A stretch of 25,944 nt of DNA from an uncultured Verrucomicrobiota bacterium (GCA_903925515.1 CAIYFP010000556.1:1-25944); one strand, 5' to 3'; positions 8,910-17,763 are shown, counted from the stretch's first letter. The notes: a model not told the origin generated them from the sequence alone. Translations and numbers: made by a program.

Positions 8910-9976
8910 AGACGCCGGCGCTGCCGTTCCTTGAGCCGATGTTCCTTGTCCTCCTTGCGGTCTTCATCCCCTTGGCCTGCGCCTTGCTGGCATGGTCGGA
9001 GAGGCGTCGCCGCGCGGGGCTCGACCTCTTGGTCCATTCGCGGCTGATGCCCCAGCTCCTACCCGGGCTTCGCCCATGGCGTCGTCGCCTGAAGCATGCC
9101 CTTGCGGTGGCGGGCACTGCGATGGTCCTGTTGGCGCTCGCGAGGCCACGGTGGGGCTACGTGGAGGAGGAGAGTCGCGCAACCGGCGTGGACATCGTCG
9201 TGTGCCTCGACGTCTCGCGGTCGATGCTGGCGCCGGACCTGAAGCCCAGCCGGTTGCAGCGCGCCAAGCTGGCCGCGTATGACCTTGCCGGGCTGGCCAA
9301 GGGCGACCGGCTGGCGCTGGTGGCATTCGCGGGGACGGCCTTCCTGCAATGCCCGTTGGCGCTCGATCCCGAGGCGTTCCGGCAGTCCGTCAACTCCCTC
9401 GACACGGAGGTGATCCCCGAGGCTGGCACCGCCATGGCGGAGGCCATCCGGGAGGCTCGGGGCGGCTTCTCGGAGGACTCGGGCGCGTCCCGGGCGATCG
9501 TGGTCGTCACGGATGGCGAGGATCACGAGCCCGGGGCCATCAAGGAGGCCCAGGAGGCCCGCGCGGCGGGCATCCGCGTGTACACCGTCGCGGCCGGTTC
9601 GGCCGAGGGCGACCTGCTGCGCACCACGGACCCGTACGGCAACCCCGTGTTCATCCGCGACGAGCGGGGAAACCCCGTGAGGAGCCGCCTCAACGAGAAG
9701 CTGCTGCGCGAGGTCGCGGAGGCCGGCAACGGGTTCTTTGTCTCGCTGAAGGATGCGCAGGCCATGCGGACGCTCTACGACCGCGGGGTCGGGACCTTGC
9801 CGCGGGGCGACTTTGCGAGCGGGATGATGAGGCGGCCTCGCGAGCGCTACCAGTGGCCCCTTGCCGTGGCCATGGGGCTATTGCTGTTCGAGTTGGTTTT
9901 TCCGGAGGAGCCAACCCCGTGGCGTCGGCGCGCGCCGGATGCCGCCGGGGAAGGGACTGGGAAGGAGCCTACATGA
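8906..9976 (+). CDS. batB: BatB-like VWA membrane protein
   Basis: This 356-aa protein is a paralogue of the preceding gene. It has hydrophobic segments at about 10-29 and 64-80 (ending ALARPRWG). The VWA metal-ion site is DVSRS (102-106), with the strand AIVVVTDGEDHE following. A C-terminal helix (WPLAVAMGLLLFELVF) precedes a short basic tail. Like BatB, it has an insert with TTDPYGNPVFIRDERGNPV after the fourth strand. Both VWA proteins keep an intact DxSxS motif, so both could bind a metal. The start and stop overlap batA and batC by ATGA. Confidence 0.92.
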   Translation: MKTPALPFLEPMFLVLLAVFIPLACALLAWSERRRRAGLDLLVHSRLMPQLLPGLRPWRRRLKHALAVAGTAMVLLALARPRWGYVEEESRATGVDIVVCLDVSRSMLAPDLKPSRLQRAKLAAYDLAGLAKGDRLALVAFAGTAFLQCPLALDPEAFRQSVNSLDTEVIPEAGTAMAEAIREARGGFSEDSGASRAIVVVTDGEDHEPGAIKEAQEARAAGIRVYTVAAGSAEGDLLRTTDPYGNPVFIRDERGNPVRSRLNEKLLREVAEAGNGFFVSLKDAQAMRTLYDRGVGTLPRGDFASGMMRRPRERYQWPLAVAMGLLLFELVFPEEPTPWRRRAPDAAGEGTGKEPT

Positions 9977-11049
9977 CGAGGAACGAACCGGGATGGATGA
10001 AAAGGCGCAGGCGAAATCCGCGGATTGCAACGGGGTGCGCGGCCCTTGTGCTCCTGCTGGCAGGACCCGCATGGGCCGCTCCGAACGCGGAGCAGGCGCT
10101 CCGGCGATTGTCCGAGGGTGACGCCGTGGGCGCCCGCCGGGCCTACGAAGACTTGCTGGCCAAGTCCCCCTCCGACGCCCGCCTTGCCTTCAACGCCGGC
10201 GTGGCGGCCCATCAAATGGGCGACTGGGAGTCGGCCGGTCGCCACCACGAGACGGCGCTGAAGTCCCCCGACATTTCGTTGCAGCAACGGGCTTTCTTCG
10301 GCCTTGGCAGCGCGCGCTTTCGCCAAGGCGAGGCCACCGAGGACGTTGCCGAGAAGACGCGGACGTGGGAGGAGTCGGCAAGGAACTATCAGGCCGCCGT
10401 CGGCCTGAACCCTGCGGACACGGACGCGCGGGCCAATCTCGAGGCCGTCCGGGAGCAGTTGGCCAAGCTGGGGCGCGAGCAGCGGCCACAGCCCGGTCCG
10501 AAGGACCCGCAGCAGCAGCAAAAGCGAAAGCCCGAGGACAAGGACCCCAAGGAGGAGCCCGGGGAGGGCTCCAATCCGGACCAGCAAGGCAAGGAGCAGG
10601 CCAACCGCAAGGATGCCGGCACGGAGCAGGACCCCAAGGACGGCGAAGGCAAGCAGCAAGGCAAGGACCCCAAGCAAGATTCCCAAGGGGGGGCGAAATC
10701 CCCGGGCGACGGATCGAAGGATGAGCGCGGGGACAATCAAGGCGGCCGCATGGAGGGCAAGAAGGACGGTGCCCCGAAGGGGGACGAGCCCGCCCACGGC
10801 AGGGAAGGGCAGCAACGGGACGCAACGCCCCGGGCGGCCGGGCAACCCGGAAAGGAGGACGGCGAGGCCGGACAGCACGGGTCCCATGGCCCCGCCCCCC
10901 ATGGAGAGGAGGCGGCGGAGGGCCGGATGGCCCTTCGGTTTGCCGAGCGCCTGCTGGACTCCCACAAGCGCGAGGAGCGCGCATTGATTTGGTCGGTTCC
11001 TCGCTCGATGCAGCCGGACTCAAGGAGCCAAGGGAGGAAGACATGGTAG
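9973..11049 (+). CDS. batC: BatC-like TPR protein with long charged disordered tail
   Basis: This 358-aa protein has a signal peptide (TGCAALVLLLAGPAWA, cleavage near 35-36). TPR-like helices span about 38-160 (for example ARLAFNAGVAAHQMGDWESA). Residues about 165-310 are a low-complexity tail rich in Lys, Asp, Glu, Gln, Gly and Pro. The tail holds loose repeats such as KDPKEEPGEG, QDPKDGEGKQQG and KDPKQDSQGG. A short amphipathic C-terminus (MALRFAERLLDSHKREERAL) ends it. BatC proteins are TPR proteins thought to scaffold the VWA pair in the periplasm. The start is the ATG overlapping the batB stop; the same frame is open upstream, but that part overlaps batB and is a shadow. Confidence 0.88.
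   Translation: MTRNEPGWMKRRRRNPRIATGCAALVLLLAGPAWAAPNAEQALRRLSEGDAVGARRAYEDLLAKSPSDARLAFNAGVAAHQMGDWESAGRHHETALKSPDISLQQRAFFGLGSARFRQGEATEDVAEKTRTWEESARNYQAAVGLNPADTDARANLEAVREQLAKLGREQRPQPGPKDPQQQQKRKPEDKDPKEEPGEGSNPDQQGKEQANRKDAGTEQDPKDGEGKQQGKDPKQDSQGGAKSPGDGSKDERGDNQGGRMEGKKDGAPKGDEPAHGREGQQRDATPRAAGQPGKEDGEAGQHGSHGPAPHGEEAAEGRMALRFAERLLDSHKREERALIWSVPRSMQPDSRSQGRKTW
11033..11037 (+). promoter_or_regulatory. ribosome binding site deciding the batD start
   Basis: GGAGG at 11033-11037 lies 5 nt before the ATG at 11043, inside the end of batC. It is one of few clear Shine-Dalgarno sequences in the window. It favours 11043 over the in-frame ATGs at 10989 and 11052. Confidence 0.6.
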
Positions 11050-12836
11050 GCATGGGAAGGTGCATCCGAATGCTCGCGCGGGCGCCCATGCGGGGCATGG
11101 CCATCGCCTGCCTGCTGCTGGGGTTCGCCATGCCTTGTTCCATGGCGGCCGAGGCCCGCATGGAGACGGACCGCGACGTGGTCGAGCAGGGCGAGGCCTT
11201 CATCCTGAGCCTTGTGATCCGCGGCGCGCAGGCAGGCGGGCAATTCAACAACCTTCCCATCCCCGGCCTGCAGTTGCGCTACCTCGGCGCGGTCAACCAG
11301 ATCGAGAACATCCATGGCCAGTCGTCCATGCAGGTGTTGCACCGGTTCCTGGCGACGCCGGAGGGCACCAACGACATCGCCATCCCGCGGTTCAACATCC
11401 AGCTCGGCAACCAAACCCTCGTCACGGAACCCCTCGTGGTCCGGGTGGTGCCCCGCGAGGCCCATGACGAGCCCGTATGGATCAAGCTCTTGGTGGACCG
11501 CGACTCGGCCGTCGTGGGCGAGACGTTCCCGATCGAGGCGCAGCTCTACTTCAAGTCGGTGAAGGACGTCTCGACCCCGCGACTTGACCTCGATGGCTTC
11601 GTGCTGGGCAAGGCGGCCGAACCGCGGCAGGCGGCGACGGTCAGGGGCGGGGAGCAGTGGAGCGTGTTGTCATGGCGGTTCGCCGTGACGGCAAGCAAGG
11701 CGGGGGACCTCAAGATCGGCCCGGCCGAGGCGGACCTCACGTTGCTCACGGAGGTCCAGCGCCAGGCCGGCAACGTGTTCGACGACTTCTTCGGCCCGCC
11801 CCGCAAGGCCAAGCGCATGACGGTGAAGGCGCCGGCAAGGACCCTGCGAGTGTCCTACCCTCCCGCCGCAAGGCGACCGTCGGGCTTCGCCGGCGTCGTC
11901 GGCCGGTTTCGCATGTCCGGCTCGTTCAGCCCGGAACGCGTCCATGTCGGGGACCCGGTCACGGTGAAGGTTGTCGTGCAGGGCGAGGGCGGCATCGAGG
12001 GCATGGAGCTGCCCCCGTGGCCCGACACCCCCACGCTGCGGGTGTATCCCGGCACCAATGGGTTCGCGGCGTCGGACCCGCTGGGATTGGCCGGCACGCG
12101 AACCCTCGAGTTCGTCATCGTGCCCGAGAGGGCGGGGAAGGTTCGCCTGCCGGTTCCCTCCTTGGTCTCGTACGACCCCGCCGCCCGGGAATACCGCACG
12201 GCGACCGCCGGCGAGATGATCCTCGAGGTGTTGGACGCGCCACCGACGGCGCCCCAACCCGCCAACGGGGCCGTTGGCGCCGGGGCGGCGGGTCTCGGAG
12301 GAACCAACGGGGCGGCTGCCGGGGAATCTCCGGGCGCTGCATGGAGGGCAAGCAAGGGAGCGATGCGCCCGGCCGGGGGACGCTGGGGCCGCGACGGATG
12401 GATCGCATGGCTTGCTGCAAGCCCATGGTTGGGATGGGCGGCCGTCTTGGGCGCAAGGGCGCTGAAACAGCGACTGGCAAACCGCCCGCAACCCGTGTTC
12501 CGCGGCGCATGGCGCGAACGGATGCACGAGGCGAGGAGGTTCGTGGAGGCGGGCACGGACGACCTCGGCGCGTGCGGGGAGCTTGTCCGTTGCCGGCTTG
12601 GAACCTGGCTGGACCGGGACCCCGGGACGATCAACCGAGACGTCGCGTTGCGCGAATTGATGAACCGGGGCATGGACCAGTCCATGGTGGGGGAGGTTGG
12701 ACAGTGGTTCGAAGCATGGGAAAGCAGGAGGTTTGCCCCCGGACGCCATGGGGCGGACGAGTCGTTCCGAGGCGAGACCCTTCGGGTCGTGGCCCGGATC
12801 GAGCGGGCGATGCAAGGCATGGGAGACGGGAAATGA
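11043..12836 (+). CDS. batD: BatD-like exported protein
   Basis: This 597-aa protein has a long N-region and signal peptide (AIACLLLGFAMPCSMAAEA, cleavage near residue 36). A large beta-rich extracytoplasmic part follows, typical of BatD: VVEQGEAFILSLVIRG near the start and VHVGDPVTVKVVVQGEGG in the second half. A Gly/Ala-rich linker leads to a membrane segment (WIAWLAASPWLGWAAVLGA), then a short helical cytoplasmic tail. BatD proteins are the large periplasmic members of Bat operons. The start overlaps the batC stop by 7 nt and has a good Shine-Dalgarno site; the stop overlaps batE by ATGA. A Phe/Asp-rich patch (NVFDDFFGPPRKAKR) lies in the middle. Confidence 0.9.
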   Translation: MVGMGRCIRMLARAPMRGMAIACLLLGFAMPCSMAAEARMETDRDVVEQGEAFILSLVIRGAQAGGQFNNLPIPGLQLRYLGAVNQIENIHGQSSMQVLHRFLATPEGTNDIAIPRFNIQLGNQTLVTEPLVVRVVPREAHDEPVWIKLLVDRDSAVVGETFPIEAQLYFKSVKDVSTPRLDLDGFVLGKAAEPRQAATVRGGEQWSVLSWRFAVTASKAGDLKIGPAEADLTLLTEVQRQAGNVFDDFFGPPRKAKRMTVKAPARTLRVSYPPAARRPSGFAGVVGRFRMSGSFSPERVHVGDPVTVKVVVQGEGGIEGMELPPWPDTPTLRVYPGTNGFAASDPLGLAGTRTLEFVIVPERAGKVRLPVPSLVSYDPAAREYRTATAGEMILEVLDAPPTAPQPANGAVGAGAAGLGGTNGAAAGESPGAAWRASKGAMRPAGGRWGRDGWIAWLAASPWLGWAAVLGARALKQRLANRPQPVFRGAWRERMHEARRFVEAGTDDLGACGELVRCRLGTWLDRDPGTINRDVALRELMNRGMDQSMVGEVGQWFEAWESRRFAPGRHGADESFRGETLRVVARIERAMQGMGDGK

Positions 12837-13546
12837 GGGCGTTGCTGGCATGGTTGTCCATCGCCCTGTGCGGGGGCGCCTCGCTCCTTGCCGAGCCCAT
12901 GGAGGAGGCCCAGCGACTCTTCGCGGTGGGGCGACCGGCGGAGGCGGCCGCCGTGCTCGGGAAGGCCATGGCCAAGGGAACGGCCACGGGGGACGCATGG
13001 TTTAACCTTGGACAGGCCTATTCGGCGGCGGGCGAGCCGGGCAGGGCCCTTTGGGCATGGCGACAAGGCCTTCGCGAGGCCCCGCGCGACGTCGGGCTCC
13101 GCAGCTTGGCCGGGGAGGCGCGACGACGAACGGGGGGCATGGGGGCACATCCACTCGCCCAGCTCACCGGATGGCTCCGGCCGGAGGAATGGGCGGGTTG
13201 TCTGCTGGCGGCCAGCGCCGTGCTTGCGGGCTGGATGCTCGCCTTCCGGTCGCGGCCAACGCTTCGTCGCCAAGGCATGGCATGGCTGGCGGGCCTCCAT
13301 GGCGCGGTCGCGGCAGGCTGGGTCGCATGCCTGGCGGGGTCTGCGGGGTCGCCGGATGCCGTGGTGGTGACGCGCGAGGCGCCGGTGGCGCTGGCTCCGG
13401 TTCCCGAGGCCTTGCCCGTCGCCACGCTGCCGGAGGCAACCGAGGTGCGCCTCCTGCGAACGTTTGGGGAATGGAGCGAGGTCGAGCGCGAGGGCCGGAG
13501 GCTCGGCTGGGTAAGAACCGCCCAGGTATGGCGGGACATCCGGTGA
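12833..13546 (+). CDS. batE: BatE-like TPR / SH3-like membrane protein
   Basis: This 237-aa protein has a signal peptide (LLAWLSIALCGGASLLA). A short TPR region follows (AWFNLGQAYSAAGEPGRALW). There are two hydrophobic helices, WAGCLLAASAVLAGWMLAF and MAWLAGLHGAVAAGWVACLA. The C-terminal domain resembles a bacterial SH3 (TEVRLLRTFGEWSEVEREG, then LGWVRTAQVW). TPR plus SH3-like architecture fits BatE. It is the last gene of the operon, since a 73-bp gap precedes bamA. The same frame is open upstream within batD, but the ATG overlapping the batD stop is the right start because the signal peptide begins there. Confidence 0.85.
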   Translation: MRALLAWLSIALCGGASLLAEPMEEAQRLFAVGRPAEAAAVLGKAMAKGTATGDAWFNLGQAYSAAGEPGRALWAWRQGLREAPRDVGLRSLAGEARRRTGGMGAHPLAQLTGWLRPEEWAGCLLAASAVLAGWMLAFRSRPTLRRQGMAWLAGLHGAVAAGWVACLAGSAGSPDAVVVTREAPVALAPVPEALPVATLPEATEVRLLRTFGEWSEVEREGRRLGWVRTAQVWRDIR

Positions 13547-13619
13547 GGCGGGCGAATCGGGGGTTGCAGCGCGGGGCCGGTCTTGGGTTTGATGACGCCC
13601 GCACTCGACGACGCGCTGG

Positions 13620-16073
13620 ATGAATCCTGCCATGATGAGACATTTGCGGCCGGCATTGCTGCTCACGGCCTGCCTTCACTGGGCCGCCGTGGCTCAGCAA
13701 CCGGTCATCCCGGTGAAGAAGGTCGTCATCGTCCACGTTGGCCCCGCGCCGGTCTCGGAGTCGTTGGTCCGGGCCAACATCCGCGTGAAGGAAGGCGAGG
13801 GCTTCTCCCAGGAAGCCATCGACGCCGACATCCAAAACCTCTACCGGACCGGTTACTTTTCGAACATCCGCGTCGGCCAGGAACGGGACGCCTCCGGGGT
13901 ATCCCTGACTTACCGGTTGCAGGGCAAGCCCTTGCTTACGGAGGTCCGGTTCAGCGGCAACAAGAAGTACCGGACGAGCCGGCTGAGGAAGAAGCTCACC
14001 TCGAAGGTGGGCGAGCCCCTCGACGAGCTGAAGCTGTTCAACGACTCGCAGGAAATCCTGAAGATGTACCAGAAGGCCGGCCTCCAGAAGACGGAGGTCC
14101 GTGCCGTTCCGAGCATCAACGAGGAACTCGGTCGCGGCATCGTCACCTTCGAGGTGGTGGAGGCTCCCAAGGTGCGGATCACGGACGTCTTCTTCGACGG
14201 CGCGAGGGACATGAAGCAGCGAAAGCTGCGGCGCGTGGTCAAGACCCGGCGCTGGTGGATGTTCTCGTGGATCACCGGATCGGGGAAGCTGAAGGACGAC
14301 GTCTTCGAGGAGGACAAGGAAAGGCTTCGCGAGTTCTACACCGAGCAGGGGTACATTGACTTTGAGCTGAAGGACGTCGTCTTCGAACGTGCCCGCACGA
14401 ACCGGATGGTGGTGCGCTTCAAGGTCGAGGAGGGCACGCCGTACAAGGTTGGCGGCGTGCGCTTCGAGGGGAACGAGCTCTTCTCGCGCGAGGAAATCGT
14501 CGGGAACCTCCGCACGCGCGACGGCGAGAAGGTCAGGAAGGGCCTCGTGCTCAAGGAGGGTGAGAAGTTCACGCCCAAGGGCCTTTCCAAGGACATCGAG
14601 GCGATCCAGGACTTCTACGGGGCCCGGGGCTACATCGAGGCCCGAGTGGACGCCGAGAAGGTGCCGAACGTCGAGAAGGGCACGCTGGACCTGAACTACA
14701 AGCTCCAGGAGGGCTCCAAGTTCTTCGTCGAGAAGATCGAGATCCGCGGCAACACCCGCACGAAGGACAAGGTTATCCGCCGCGAGCTCGCCATCACCCC
14801 GGGCGAAACCTTCGACAGCGTGCGGGTCAAGGTGTCCAAGTCCCGCCTCGAGCAGATGCAGTACTTCGAGAAGGTGGATACCACCAACGAGGACACCGAC
14901 GTCGAGAACGGCAAGAACCTCGTCATCGGGCTGGAGGAGAAGCGGACCGGCAACTTCATGGTGGGCGCCGGGTTCAGCTCCATCGACGCGCTGGTGGGCT
15001 ACGCGGAGATCAGCCAGGGCAACTTCGACCTGTTCAATCCGCCGTCGTTCACCGGCGGTGGCCAGAAGGCCCGCCTGCGCGTCCAGGCCGGCACCCGCCG
15101 CCAAGACTATGTCGCGACGTTCATCGAGCCGTGGTTCCTCGGCCGCAGGCTGTCCCTCAGCACCGAGCTCTACCATCGCCAGCTCAACTTCCTTTCGTCC
15201 AACTACGACCAACGCCAGACCGGCATGCGCGTCGGCCTCACCCGCCAACTGCCCCTCAACCTCATCGGCGGCGTCAACTACACCATCGAGAGCATCGGCA
15301 TCGACTTCACGGACACCTACGTCGCGTCGTTCCCGGACACCGTCCTGCTCCAGGAGCAAGGCACCCGCCTCGTGTCGAGGGCCGGCGTGAGCATCGCCTA
15401 CGACACGCGCAACTCGGTCCTGCTTCCCTCCAGCGGCCAGCGCATCGAGCTCGTGCCCGAGCTCGCCGGCGGGCCCTTCGGCGGCGACTCCGACTATTAC
15501 CGCGTGGACCTGCGCGTGTCGCAGTACTGGAGCCCCGGCCAGCTGTTCCCGGAGACCAGCCTGTGGAAGGACGCCTTGGACGGACACATCCTCGAGCTTT
15601 CCGGCCGCGTCGGGGTCGTCGAGGCCTATGCGGACGGCGACCGCGGCCGTCGCGACCGCGTGCCGTTGTTCGACCGGTTCTACCTTGGCGGGCTGTTCTC
15701 CCAGCGGGGCTTTCGCTTCCGGCAGGTCGGCCCCAAGGACCCCGTGTCCGGCGAGCCATCCGGCGGCGGCACCTACTGGTTCGGCGGAGCCGAGTACTCC
15801 GTTCCCATCATTGAACGCGTTCGCCTCGCCGTGTTCTATGACGTGGGCATGGTGTATCCCGATGCTTACAGCTTCGATCCCCAAGACTTCGTGGACGCCA
15901 ACGGCATCCGGCAGGCGACCGGCCTCTACAACGACAACTGGGGCTTTGGCATCCGGTTGAACTTGCCCATCGGGCCGTTGCGGCTGGACTACGGCATCCC
16001 CATCTCGCGTGACACGCGCGTGGGCGGAAGCGGCCGGTTCCAGTTTGGAGTGGGCTACACCCGCGATCTCTAG
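13620..16073 (+). CDS. bamA: outer-membrane protein assembly factor BamA (Omp85)
   Basis: This 817-aa protein is full length for BamA. It has a signal peptide (LLLTACLHWAAVAQ, cleavage near 26). Five POTRA domains span roughly 30-425; typical starts are VKKVVIVHVG, LTEVRFSGNKKY, VRITDVFFDG, YKVGGVRFEGNELF and VEKIEIRGNTRT. A 16-strand-type barrel fills the rest, with the conserved L6 RGF motif in FSQRGFRFRQ. BamA folds and inserts beta-barrel proteins in the outer membrane. ATGs at 13620, 13632 and 13635 are all possible, and I kept the first. The C-terminus is GVGYTRDL, so the last residue is not the usual aromatic. The chaperone gene skp follows after 27 bp. Confidence 0.95.
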   Translation: MNPAMMRHLRPALLLTACLHWAAVAQQPVIPVKKVVIVHVGPAPVSESLVRANIRVKEGEGFSQEAIDADIQNLYRTGYFSNIRVGQERDASGVSLTYRLQGKPLLTEVRFSGNKKYRTSRLRKKLTSKVGEPLDELKLFNDSQEILKMYQKAGLQKTEVRAVPSINEELGRGIVTFEVVEAPKVRITDVFFDGARDMKQRKLRRVVKTRRWWMFSWITGSGKLKDDVFEEDKERLREFYTEQGYIDFELKDVVFERARTNRMVVRFKVEEGTPYKVGGVRFEGNELFSREEIVGNLRTRDGEKVRKGLVLKEGEKFTPKGLSKDIEAIQDFYGARGYIEARVDAEKVPNVEKGTLDLNYKLQEGSKFFVEKIEIRGNTRTKDKVIRRELAITPGETFDSVRVKVSKSRLEQMQYFEKVDTTNEDTDVENGKNLVIGLEEKRTGNFMVGAGFSSIDALVGYAEISQGNFDLFNPPSFTGGGQKARLRVQAGTRRQDYVATFIEPWFLGRRLSLSTELYHRQLNFLSSNYDQRQTGMRVGLTRQLPLNLIGGVNYTIESIGIDFTDTYVASFPDTVLLQEQGTRLVSRAGVSIAYDTRNSVLLPSSGQRIELVPELAGGPFGGDSDYYRVDLRVSQYWSPGQLFPETSLWKDALDGHILELSGRVGVVEAYADGDRGRRDRVPLFDRFYLGGLFSQRGFRFRQVGPKDPVSGEPSGGGTYWFGGAEYSVPIIERVRLAVFYDVGMVYPDAYSFDPQDFVDANGIRQATGLYNDNWGFGIRLNLPIGPLRLDYGIPISRDTRVGGSGRFQFGVGYTRDL

Positions 16074-16100
16074 TTGGATTTTGAGCAGAATTACGAACGC

Positions 16101-16739
16101 ATGAATGCAAATGGAATGATACGCTGGGCCGCGTTGGCCATGGCGGTGACCCTCCCCGTGGTGGCCCACGCCCAGACCAAGCTGGCAGTCGTGGACATGC
16201 AAAAGGTGTTCGATGGCTACTGGCGCACCAAGCAGGCCGACGAAAACCTCAAGAACCGCGCCAACGACCTCGAGAAGGCCCGCGCAGGCATGGTCGATGA
16301 CTACAAGAAGGCCAACGAGGAGTTCAAGAAGATCCTCGACAGCATCACCGACCCCTCCGCCTCCAATGACGAGAAGGAAAAGCGAAAGCAGGATGCCGAG
16401 AAACGCCGCGCCGAGATCGCCGGCATCGAGCAGAATGTCCGGTCCTTTGACGAGAACTCCCGCAAGACCATCCTCGACCAGCAAAAGCGCATGCGCGATT
16501 CCGTGCTTCGCGACATCCGCGGCGTCGTCGAGGAAAAGGCCAAGGCCGGGGGATACCAAGCCGTGATCGATACGGCCGCCACCTCCCTGAACCAAACGCC
16601 CATCGTCGTGTACACCAGCCTTGTGGGCTCCACCGACGACCTCTCGGACGCGGTGCTCAAGGCCCTCAATGCCAACGCCCCGGCCGAGGGCGCCGAGAAG
16701 AAGGAGGACAAGAAGGACGACAAGAAGGCCAGCCCATGA
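16101..16739 (+). CDS. skp: periplasmic chaperone, Skp/OmpH family
   Basis: This 212-aa protein has a signal peptide (ALAMAVTLPVVAHA, cleavage about residue 24). The OmpH/Skp opening follows (TKLAVVDMQKVFDGYWRTK). A long charged coiled-coil runs about 40-150, rich in Lys and Glu. A small C-terminal part (VIDTAATSLNQTPIVVYTS) matches the Skp core strand. The tail is a Lys/Asp/Glu-rich low-complexity run after about residue 190. Skp holds unfolded outer-membrane proteins for BamA, whose gene lies directly upstream. A TTG at 16074 directly abuts the bamA stop and an ATG at 16116 also fits; 16101 is my choice but the start is uncertain. Confidence 0.88.
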   Translation: MNANGMIRWAALAMAVTLPVVAHAQTKLAVVDMQKVFDGYWRTKQADENLKNRANDLEKARAGMVDDYKKANEEFKKILDSITDPSASNDEKEKRKQDAEKRRAEIAGIEQNVRSFDENSRKTILDQQKRMRDSVLRDIRGVVEEKAKAGGYQAVIDTAATSLNQTPIVVYTSLVGSTDDLSDAVLKALNANAPAEGAEKKEDKKDDKKASP

Positions 16740-17025
16740 ACCGAGGGGTCCATCCGCAGTGCCTGCGGCGGGAGGGCGACGCCCTTCCATGAGCATGGGC
16801 CCGCAGCCATCGCCGCGTCCCTCGGCCGGGTCGGTGTACGGCCGGGTGGGTGTAGTTGGGGGGAAAGCGGTGGCGCCGCAGGTTCGCTCGAAAGACGAGG
16901 AGTGATCGAGGCGAGGGTCGGTGCGAGGCCCACGAGGAACGAAGGACAAAACCCTTGCGGAGGACGAACCCCGGGCACGACCTGCCCTGCTGCGCCGAAC
17001 CGGCTTGGCTTGAACTTCCAAGCTC
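16740..17025 (+). other. 286-bp intergenic region without a gene
   Basis: I see no credible gene here; the open frames are GC-driven shadows. Two short hairpins follow skp: CCGCAG (16754-16759) with CTGCGG (16763-16768), and an AGGG/CCCT hairpin around 16773-16785. Neither is followed by a T-tract, so a terminator is possible but not shown. The second half has many CGAG words and resembles the loop of the palindromic element at 25666-25943. The ispD promoter should lie here, but I cannot point to convincing boxes. Confidence 0.5.
16894..16951 (+). repeat. possible decayed relative of the palindrome loop
   Basis: By eye this stretch shares ordered words with the unit B loop read on the minus strand: ACGAGG, AGTGA, CGAG, GGTC-GTG, GAG-CCACGA and GGAC-AAAA. 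Two gaps of several bases are needed. No matching stem arms flank it, so it may be a remnant or a chance similarity in G/A-rich sequence. Confidence 0.3.
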
Positions 17026-17715
17026 ATGACCACCGCAATACTCGTCGCCGCCGGACGTGGCACCCGAATGGGTCCCGGCCGAGACAAGCTATTCATCGAG
17101 ATCCACTCACGCCCCGTCGTGGCCCATGCATGGGCCCGCCTCGATGCATGCCCCGCCATCGACCGTGTCGTGGTCGTCGTCAGGCCCGGCATGGAGGACG
17201 CCTTCGCCCAGCTGGCGGCGGAACATGTCCAGCCATCCAAGCCATGGCTCGTGGCCCTTGGCGGCGAGGAACGCCAAGATTCCGTCTGGAACGGGCTGCG
17301 GGCCATGGACCCCGCAACCGAATGGGTTGCCATCCACGATGCCGCACGTCCCTGCACACCACCCCAGGTCATCCTCGACACGCTCGCCGCCGCCATGGCA
17401 CACGGGGCTGCTGTTGCGGCCTCCCGGGTCACGGACACCATCAAGGAATCCGACGGCGCCGGGTTCGTTGCGCGGCATCCGGAACGTTCACGGCTCTGGG
17501 CCGTCCAAACACCCCAGTGCTTCGCGGCCGCGGTCATTCTAAAGGCCATGGCCGAGGTCCGGCGGCGCGGGCTTGCCGTCACCGACGACACGGCGGCCTG
17601 CGAGTGCATCGGCCAGCCTGTCGCCTTGGTCGAGGGAATCGCTCCCAATCCCAAGGTCACCCTTCCCTCGGACGTGCCCTACGTCGAGTTGCTGCTGTCC
17701 TCAACCGTGGCCTGA
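17026..17715 (+). CDS. ispD: 2-C-methyl-D-erythritol 4-phosphate cytidylyltransferase
   Basis: This 229-aa protein is full length. IspD joins CTP and MEP in the non-mevalonate isoprenoid pathway, in the cytoplasm. Signature motifs are all present: AAGRGTRMG with the following Lys at 21 (nucleotide loop), VALGGEERQDSVWNGL, HDAARP (104-109), AVQTPQCF, VTDDTAACE (185-193) and NPKVTLPSDV. It stands alone on the plus strand: skp lies 286 bp upstream, and truA converges on it with 48 bp between the stop codons. The fused or adjacent ispF often found with ispD is not in the window. No Shine-Dalgarno site is evident before the ATG. Confidence 0.96.
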   Translation: MTTAILVAAGRGTRMGPGRDKLFIEIHSRPVVAHAWARLDACPAIDRVVVVVRPGMEDAFAQLAAEHVQPSKPWLVALGGEERQDSVWNGLRAMDPATEWVAIHDAARPCTPPQVILDTLAAAMAHGAAVAASRVTDTIKESDGAGFVARHPERSRLWAVQTPQCFAAAVILKAMAEVRRRGLAVTDDTAACECIGQPVALVEGIAPNPKVTLPSDVPYVELLLSSTVA

Positions 17716-17763
17716 CGGCACCAAGGAGCTCACGTTTCGGGCGACCCCGGGCGCATCGGGTCC

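Noticed and set aside
13164..17660. 1498-codon minus-strand open frame opposite bamA, skp and ispD
   Set aside because: It has no domain pattern and lies antisense to three conserved genes.
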